From positions 434,001 through 498,000 of the forward strand of contig NZ_JABBGH010000003.1 of the NCBI RefSeq assembly GCF_012927305.1: DNA of 64,000 nucleotides. Reading direction: 5' to 3'. Positions 58,348 through 64,000 of the stretch are shown here, one piece after another (the stretch's first letter is position 1; each line of letters begins with the position of its first letter). The notes under the pieces are model-generated. The model did not search any database, was not told the DNA's origin, and was given only the letters and a program-made list of their open reading frames with translations. The translations under genes were made by a program, and so were the position numbers. Source of the DNA: Hymenobacter polaris. GTDB taxonomy: Bacteria; Bacteroidota; Bacteroidia; Cytophagales; Hymenobacteraceae.

Positions 58348-59199
58348 ATGTCTGCACTGTCTACTGTTCCTTACCCGGCTAATGGTCACGCTACCAACGG
58401 CCACGCGGCCAATGGCCACGCCGCCGCGCCTACGCCCGCGGGCCTAGGGGTATTTTCGCTCGAAGGCCGGGTGGCCCTCATCACGGGCGGCGGCAGCGGC
58501 ATTGGGCTAGCCATTGCCAGCTGCATGGCCGAGGCTGGGGCTACCGTCATCATCACGGGCCGGCGCGAGGCGGTGCTGGCCGAGGCTTGCACCAGCTTGG
58601 GCGAGCGCGCTCACTACCTGGTAAATGACATCTGCGACCTGGCTGGCCTCGATGGGCTGGTGGAGGAGGTAGAAAATACCTACGGTCCGCTCGACGTGGT
58701 GGTAAACAACGCGGGCATCAACCTGAAAAAGCCCGCCCTGGAAGTAACGGACGAGGATTTTAGCCGCATTATCCACACCAACCTCAACGCCGTGTTTGCC
58801 CTGACGCGGGCTGCCGCGCGGCGCATGGTGGCGCGGGGCAGTGGCTGCATCATCATGATTTCGTCGATGGCCGCCTACTACGGCATCGACCGGGTGGTGG
58901 CCTACGCGGCGTCCAAGTCGGCCGTGGAAGGCATGGTGAAGGTGCTGGCGTCGGAGTTTTCGGCCCACGGCGTGCGCGTCAATGCCATTGCTCCTGGCTT
59001 CATTGACACCGAGATGAGCCGCACGGCCATGAACTCGGACCCCGACCGGCGCGACCGGGCCATGCGCCGCACGCCCATGGGCAAATTTGGCCAGCCCGCT
59101 GACATCGGCCACGCTGCCGTGTTTCTGGCCTCCGACGCCGCGCGCTACGTCACTGGGGTTTCGCTACCCGTGGATGGGGGCAACTCCATTGGTTTCTAG
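58348..59199 (+). CDS. SDR oxidoreductase, probable fructuronate reductase (D-mannonate oxidoreductase)
   Basis: This 283-residue short-chain dehydrogenase has an odd N-terminus with three NGHA units (PANGHATNGHAANGHAAAPT, about 10-29). The Rossmann motif GGGSGIG lies near 47-53. NNAGI is near residue 124, and the catalytic site has Ser in MISSMAA and YAASK near residues 187-191. It ends in PVDGGNSIGF. Placed right after uxuA, it most likely reduces fructuronate to mannonate, as the SDR-type enzyme of Bacillus does; gluconate 5-dehydrogenase-like activity is another option. The start at 58348 keeps the NGHA tail; a later start near the Rossmann fold cannot be excluded. Confidence 0.86.
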   Translation: MSALSTVPYPANGHATNGHAANGHAAAPTPAGLGVFSLEGRVALITGGGSGIGLAIASCMAEAGATVIITGRREAVLAEACTSLGERAHYLVNDICDLAGLDGLVEEVENTYGPLDVVVNNAGINLKKPALEVTDEDFSRIIHTNLNAVFALTRAAARRMVARGSGCIIMISSMAAYYGIDRVVAYAASKSAVEGMVKVLASEFSAHGVRVNAIAPGFIDTEMSRTAMNSDPDRRDRAMRRTPMGKFGQPADIGHAAVFLASDAARYVTGVSLPVDGGNSIGF

Positions 59200-59275
59200 G
59201 CCCTAGGGCCTGCTTGCGCCCCAAGGTTCGGCGCTTCCTATCTGCTTCACTTCATTTCAATCAAGCTTCCCACCC

Positions 59276-62200
59276 ATGAATACACGCATACCCGCGCCCC
59301 AGGGGCCGCAAAGCTGGAAGTGGTCGCGCCTAGTGGCGCTCTTGCTCCTCACGGGCAGCCTGGCCCCGGCCGCCGTGCGCGCCCAGCAGGCCCCCGTAAC
59401 TACTAGCGGCCCCCACGCCGTAACCGGTAAGGTAACCTCCGACGATGGCGAGGCCCTGCCCGGCGTAACGGTAGTGGTGAAGGGCACCACCAACGGTGCC
59501 ACCACCAACGCCGACGGTACCTACACCCTGACGGTGCCCGACAACAGTTCCGTGCTGATTTTCAGCTCGGTAGGCTTTACGCGTAAGGAAGTAGCGGTGG
59601 GCCGCGCCGCCAACCTGAGCCCTACGCTGACGCCCGAAACCCAGGCCTTGAATGAAGTGCAGGTAGTAGGCTACGGCACCCAGAAGAAAAGCCAGGTGAC
59701 GGGCGCTATCTCAAGCGTGAGCGACGAGCAGCTGCGCGATGTGCCGGTAGCCAACGTGGGCCAGGCCTTGCAGGGCCGCGCGGCCGGCATCACGGTTTCC
59801 AGTTCGTCTACGGCGCCCGGCCAGGCGCCGGTTATCCGCATCCGGGGCAACCGCTCGTTTTCGGGCAGCAACGACCCGTTGCTGGTGGTGGATGGCGTGC
59901 CCTACGACGGCAGCCTCAACGACTTGAACCCCGACGACATTACTTCGCTGGAAGTACTGAAGGATGCCTCCTCGACGGCTATCTACGGCGCCCGCGGGGC
60001 TAACGGCGTTATCCTGATTACGACCCGCCGCGGTAAGAGCGGCGCCCCCCGCGCTACGTACAGCGGCTACTACGGCGCGAAAAAGCTGTACGGCCGCTAC
60101 GACCTGCAAAATGGCGAGCAGTACTACAACTACAAGCTCGAAGCCTACCGGGCCCTCAACCCGAGCTTCGACCCCTCGAACCCCACCTTCCTGACGGCCG
60201 ACGAGCGGGCCAACTACGCCGCCGGCCGCACCACCGACTACCAGAGCCTGCTCTTCCAGAACGGCCACATCCAGAACCACGCGCTAGGCGTGAGCGGCGG
60301 CAACGAGCAGACGCAGTACTCGGCCTCGATGGGCTACTACGACGAAACGGGTATCGTGCCGGTGCAGCGCTTCCGGCGCTACTCGCTGCGCGCCACCCTC
60401 GACCAACAGATTGGCAAGCGTATTAAAGTGGGTATCAACTCGCTTAATACCTACAACGTGGCCGATGACCCGGATATTAACATCCTGTACCAGATTCTGA
60501 CCACCAGCCCGCTAGCTTCGCCCTACGATGCCAACGGCATTCCCATCCTGTACCCCAACACGGATACGGCCGGCTCTAACCCGCTGACGCTCTACACCCA
60601 GGATGCCCACAAGGACCAGACCAAGCGCCTGCGCACCTTCAACAGCCTCTACGGCCAGATTAACATCATCAAGGGCCTCGACTACCGCCTGAACCTGGGT
60701 TTGGACGGGCGCTCGGAAAACAACGGGCAGTTCTACGCCTCCAACACACCGCAGAACGGCGGCGGCCAGAACACGGCTTCGCGCTCGCAGAACCTGGCCT
60801 TCAACCTGCTGGCCGAAAACCTGCTGCTCTACAACAACACGTTTGGCAAGCACACGGTAGGCTTTACGGGTCTCTACAGCGCGCAGCAGTACAACTACGA
60901 TGCCTTTAGCGTAGGGGTGCGCAACTTCCCCACCAACTACCAGCTCGACAACAATTTGGGTGCCGGCACGCCTAGCTCGGCCAGCAGCACCTCGCAGCAG
61001 TGGGACATTATCTCCTACATGGCCCGCCTGAACTACTCCTACGACAACCGCTACTCGGCCACCCTGACGGCGCGCGTTGACGGTTCGTCGCGCCTGGCGC
61101 CTGGCAATAAGTACAAGGCCTTCCCCTCGGCCGCCTTGGCCTGGAACATTGCCAACGAGAGCTTTATGCAGGGCCGCGACTGGGTAAGCACCCTGAAGCT
61201 GCGCGCCAGCCTGGGCCGCGTGGGTAGCACCGCCGTTAACCCCTACCAGACCCTAGGGCAGCTGGGCGCTGGCATCGGCAACGGTTACTACAACTACGGC
61301 AGCACCGGCGCCATCGGCACGGTACCCAACAGCATTCCGAACCCCAACCTGGGCTGGGAGTACACTACCACCACCAACTTCGGCCTCGACTTCGGCTTCT
61401 TCCAGAACCGCATCACGGGTAGCGTAGAAGTATACCAGCAGCGCACCAGCGACCTGCTACTGCCCGATGCCCTGCCCACGGCCAGCGGCTACAGCTCGTT
61501 TACCCGCAACGCGGGCCAGACCCAGAACCGCGGCTTCGAGCTATCGCTGACGACGGTGAACATCCGGCCCAAGAACAACGACGGCTTTGAGTGGCAGACG
61601 GACTGGAACCTGACCGTAAACCGCGAGAAGGTGCTGTCGCTGGCCCTAGGCACCGATGCCAACGGCAACCAGCTGAGCGACGTGGGCAACCAGCGCTTTA
61701 TCGGCCAGCCGCTGTACGTGTTCTACGACTACCACAATATCGGTATTTGGCAGACCTCGGAGGCCGACCTAGCTAAGAAGTACAACTCGAAGCCGGGCCA
61801 GATTAAGGTAGAGGACGTGAACGGCGACGGCGTAATCAACGCCAACGACCGCGTCATCATCGGCTCGCGCCAGCCCAAGTACGAGGCCGGTATCACCAAC
61901 CGTTTCCGCTTCAAAGGCATCGACCTGACGGTAGTGGCCCTCACCCGCGTGGGCGCCACGGTAGTAGACCCCACCATCTTCGGGCCGGCTTACTTCTACA
62001 CCAATACGGGCCGCCGCAACCAAGTAAACCTGGATTACTGGACGCCCACCAATCCCAGCAACATGTACCCCGAGCCCGACCAGACCACTCGCGCCAACGA
62101 GTGGCCCACCTACGGCTCGACCCTGGGCTACCACGATGGCACGTTCATCAAGGTGCGTAGCATCGACCTGGGCTACACCCTGCCGGCCGCCTGGGCCAAA

Positions 62201-62467
62201 GCAGCCTTCATGAGCAGCACCCGCATCTACATTCAGGTGCAGAACCCGCTCATCTGGGCCAAGGACCCCTTCTTCCAGCGCAACAAGGCCATTGACCCCG
62301 ACGCCCTCTCGTACTCGACGCGCTTCAGCGCGGCCAACGTGGGCACGGCGGGCGGCGTCGATTTCACGGGCGGCAACCCCAACAACGCGACGTCGGGTCT
62401 GGCGGGCCTAGGGGGCAACTACCCCGTGACGCGCGCCTTCATCGTGGGTGTCAACCTCGGCTTCTAA
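59276..62467 (+). CDS. SusC/RagA-type TonB-linked outer-membrane transporter
   Basis: The 1063-residue protein has an N-terminal signal segment (about 14-37). A carboxypeptidase-D-like beta domain lies near 45-125 (GKVTSDDGEALPGVTVVVKG, GTYTLTVPDNSSVLIFSSVG). The SusC junction is EVQVVGYGTQKKSQVTGAIS near 128-147. The plug has LQGRAAGITVSSSS, and VLKDASSTAIYGARGANGVI lies near 228-247. The beta-barrel ends in YPVTRAFIVGVNLGF. SusC proteins import oligosaccharides or other nutrients with SusD and TonB energy. With uxuA and the SDR just upstream, uronic-acid-containing glycans are a likely cargo. The SusD partner follows 106 nt later. Confidence 0.95.
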   Translation: MNTRIPAPQGPQSWKWSRLVALLLLTGSLAPAAVRAQQAPVTTSGPHAVTGKVTSDDGEALPGVTVVVKGTTNGATTNADGTYTLTVPDNSSVLIFSSVGFTRKEVAVGRAANLSPTLTPETQALNEVQVVGYGTQKKSQVTGAISSVSDEQLRDVPVANVGQALQGRAAGITVSSSSTAPGQAPVIRIRGNRSFSGSNDPLLVVDGVPYDGSLNDLNPDDITSLEVLKDASSTAIYGARGANGVILITTRRGKSGAPRATYSGYYGAKKLYGRYDLQNGEQYYNYKLEAYRALNPSFDPSNPTFLTADERANYAAGRTTDYQSLLFQNGHIQNHALGVSGGNEQTQYSASMGYYDETGIVPVQRFRRYSLRATLDQQIGKRIKVGINSLNTYNVADDPDINILYQILTTSPLASPYDANGIPILYPNTDTAGSNPLTLYTQDAHKDQTKRLRTFNSLYGQINIIKGLDYRLNLGLDGRSENNGQFYASNTPQNGGGQNTASRSQNLAFNLLAENLLLYNNTFGKHTVGFTGLYSAQQYNYDAFSVGVRNFPTNYQLDNNLGAGTPSSASSTSQQWDIISYMARLNYSYDNRYSATLTARVDGSSRLAPGNKYKAFPSAALAWNIANESFMQGRDWVSTLKLRASLGRVGSTAVNPYQTLGQLGAGIGNGYYNYGSTGAIGTVPNSIPNPNLGWEYTTTTNFGLDFGFFQNRITGSVEVYQQRTSDLLLPDALPTASGYSSFTRNAGQTQNRGFELSLTTVNIRPKNNDGFEWQTDWNLTVNREKVLSLALGTDANGNQLSDVGNQRFIGQPLYVFYDYHNIGIWQTSEADLAKKYNSKPGQIKVEDVNGDGVINANDRVIIGSRQPKYEAGITNRFRFKGIDLTVVALTRVGATVVDPTIFGPAYFYTNTGRRNQVNLDYWTPTNPSNMYPEPDQTTRANEWPTYGSTLGYHDGTFIKVRSIDLGYTLPAAWAKAAFMSSTRIYIQVQNPLIWAKDPFFQRNKAIDPDALSYSTRFSAANVGTAGGVDFTGGNPNNATSGLAGLGGNYPVTRAFIVGVNLGF

Positions 62468-62573
62468 CCTATTATCTGCCTTCAGCAGGCTGCGCTCCCC
62501 GGCGCAGCTTGCCTAGGCCCTACTCTACTTTACTCACCCAGTTGATTTTCGGGCGCCTCGCGCCATTCCTAAT

Positions 62574-64000
62574 ATGAAAAAACTAGCACTAGTCACTTTA
62601 GGAACCTCTTTGCTGCTGGCCTCGGGCGGCTGCAACAAAGACATCCTAGATGAGAATCCCACGTCCATTCTGACGCCCGCCTTCCTGAGCACCGCGCAGG
62701 GTGTGGAAGCTGGGGTAACGGGGGTGTACTCGGGCCTACGCCAGATTTACGGCAACGACTCGGGCACCTTCACCACCGAAGCCGGCACCGACCAGTGGAC
62801 CAACGGCATCTCGGCCAGCAGCGGCCTGAGCGACTATAACCCCAACGACCTGACGCCCGTCAACGACCAGTCGCACTCGTTCATCTGGACCGTCTGCTAC
62901 ACGCAGATTAACAATGCCAACGGGGTACTGCAGTACTCGACCGGGGTGCAGGGCCTCACGCCGGCTCGCATTGCCCAGCTGGTAGCCGAAACCAAGCTGC
63001 TGCGCGCCAACTACTACTTCATCCTGGTGCAGGACTTCGGCGACGTGCCCCTGATGCTCAACTTCGTGGACTCGCCCACCAAGGAAATCACCCGTGCTCC
63101 CCTGGCCGATGTCTACACCCAGATTATCAAGGACCTGACTGACGCCCTAGGGGCCATTGCCGACAAGCCCGCCCAGCCCGGCCGCGTCACCCGCGCCACG
63201 GCTTTGCACCTGCTGGCTAAGGTGTACCTGACCCGCGCTACCTCGTCGGCTAAGCAAGCCACCGACTACCAACTGGCCGCCCAGTACGCCAAGGAGCTGA
63301 TTGACAACCAGAGCCGCTACGGCCTGGGCCTGGAAACCGACCCGGCCACCGTATTTGTGGAGGGCAACGAGAACGGCAAGGAGGTTATCATGAACGCCCA
63401 GTTCAGCGGCGACGCGACCTTCAACCGCATCGACGGCTTCACCTTCGGCGGCGAAAACGTGCTGGGCTTCCAGTACCGCAGCCGCTACGACCTGCTGCCC
63501 AACATGGCGCGCGACATCAACTACGGGCGCCCCTTCGCCCGCCACTGCGTGACGCACTACCTGGAGGACAGCTACATCCTGCGCGACGCCAGCGGCAACG
63601 CCCTGGAATCGGGCGCGACGCTGCGCACTACCGACACGCGCTACAACAAGTGGTTCACGACGGTGTACCTGGTGAACTCGGTTGGCGGTAACAGCGGCGC
63701 TACCTTCAACGCCAAGGCAGTGCTAGGCGATACCGCCGCCTGGTATCCCGGCCGCGAGCTGACGGCCGCGCAGCTGACGCGCATCAACAGCCGCCCCAAC
63801 GGACCCTACGTGGTCATCTCGCCCAGCCAGTACACCACCCAGTTCTTCCCCACGCTCAACAAGTTCGACTCGCGCAACCGCACGTCGGTCAACGGCTTCT
63901 CGACCCGCCCCAACATCGTCTACCGCCTGGCCGATACCTACCTGATGGCTGCCGAGGCCTACTTCTACATGGGCAACTCAACCCAGGCTGCTACCTACCT
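62574..64000 (+). CDS. SusD/RagB-type lipoprotein, 3-prime end cut by the window
   Basis: I found this gene by translating the plus strand from ATG 62574; no stop occurs before the window ends, giving at least 475 residues. It starts MKKLALVTLGTSLLLASGGC, a lipoprotein signal (lipobox ASGGC), followed by NKDILDENPTSILTPAFLST. SusD features are the helical repeats with LRANYYFILVQDFGDVPLML near 143-162, RATALHLLAKVYLTRATSSA, and YRLADTYLMAAEAYFYMGN near the cut end. SusD binds glycans at the surface and caps the SusC channel. The missing part should be roughly 50-100 residues. Confidence 0.93.
   Translation, partial: MKKLALVTLGTSLLLASGGCNKDILDENPTSILTPAFLSTAQGVEAGVTGVYSGLRQIYGNDSGTFTTEAGTDQWTNGISASSGLSDYNPNDLTPVNDQSHSFIWTVCYTQINNANGVLQYSTGVQGLTPARIAQLVAETKLLRANYYFILVQDFGDVPLMLNFVDSPTKEITRAPLADVYTQIIKDLTDALGAIADKPAQPGRVTRATALHLLAKVYLTRATSSAKQATDYQLAAQYAKELIDNQSRYGLGLETDPATVFVEGNENGKEVIMNAQFSGDATFNRIDGFTFGGENVLGFQYRSRYDLLPNMARDINYGRPFARHCVTHYLEDSYILRDASGNALESGATLRTTDTRYNKWFTTVYLVNSVGGNSGATFNAKAVLGDTAAWYPGRELTAAQLTRINSRPNGPYVVISPSQYTTQFFPTLNKFDSRNRTSVNGFSTRPNIVYRLADTYLMAAEAYFYMGNSTQAATY

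Noticed and set aside
1-64000. Search for tRNA, rRNA and riboswitch sequences
   Set aside because: No cloverleaf-like stretch with TTCRANY and acceptor pairing, no rRNA-like block and no recognised riboswitch core was seen in the spacers by eye; a covariance-model scan was not possible.

Overview
The window looks like chromosomal DNA from a high-GC member of the Bacteroidota, most likely Hymenobacter or a close relative in the Hymenobacteraceae. This is inferred from four things. There is a SusC/SusD pair. A secreted lamin-tail protein carries a gliding-motility-type C-terminal domain. TAnnTTTG promoter boxes sit in front of several genes, with little use of Shine-Dalgarno sequences. Lipoproteins and TonB-linked proteins are common in GC-rich DNA. 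I saw no tRNA, rRNA, CRISPR array, prophage or intact insertion sequence.

Layout. 1-3.1 kb: a probable copper/metal group (HMA-AraC fusion regulator, Cys-rich four-helix copper-storage-like protein on the other strand, Met/His-rich exported protein). 3.2-9.2 kb: S41 and CPBP peptidases, a membrane-anchored protein of unknown role, aspartate-semialdehyde dehydrogenase, and a VOC protein. 9.4-12 kb: large secreted lamin-tail protein. 12.1-16 kb: 5-oxoprolinase operon pxpB-pxpC-pxpA plus an NRAMP-type transporter. 16.1-19.1 kb: DUF1800/DUF1501 pair. 19.2-27.8 kb: beta-barrel-like protein, alpha/beta hydrolase, PQQ-type sugar dehydrogenase with its cytochrome c, FucP-type sugar transporter, nucleotide-sugar epimerase, FAD oxidoreductase, and a Tll0287-like heme protein. 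27.9-32.9 kb: threonine genes thrA-thrB-thrC on the minus strand. 33.2-42.5 kb: prfA, lipoproteins, YjbQ, gpmI, nadC, and a ZIP transporter behind a perfect hairpin. 42.7-48.6 kb: a protein-quality and cell-envelope group (CbpM, CbpA, DUF3140, RlpA, GH25, VF530, Hsp20). 48.9-51.7 kb: ECF sigma factor followed by a one-helix membrane protein and an adhesin-like beta protein. 51.7-55.4 kb: PPC-domain protein, DUF4442, a DisA_N/diadenylate-cyclase-like protein, and a double TonB-domain protein. 55.6-64 kb: a hexuronate/glycan locus (zinc-ribbon-LacI regulator, mannonate dehydratase UxuA, SDR oxidoreductase, SusC, and SusD cut by the window end).

Several parts connect. Asd, ThrA, ThrB and ThrC cover aspartate to threonine, although asd is about 20 kb away. 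PxpA/B/C form one ATP-dependent 5-oxoprolinase. UxuA and the SDR are adjacent steps of hexuronate breakdown, fed by SusC/D and probably controlled by the divergent LacI protein.

Two genome-scale patterns stand out. The palindrome CCTAGG occurs about 100 times by eye, roughly half as the octamer CCCTAGGG, in genes and spacers alike, far above base-composition expectation. In addition, many intergenic spaces hold long near-perfect inverted repeats of at least three sequence families. Counts were made by reading, not by computation.
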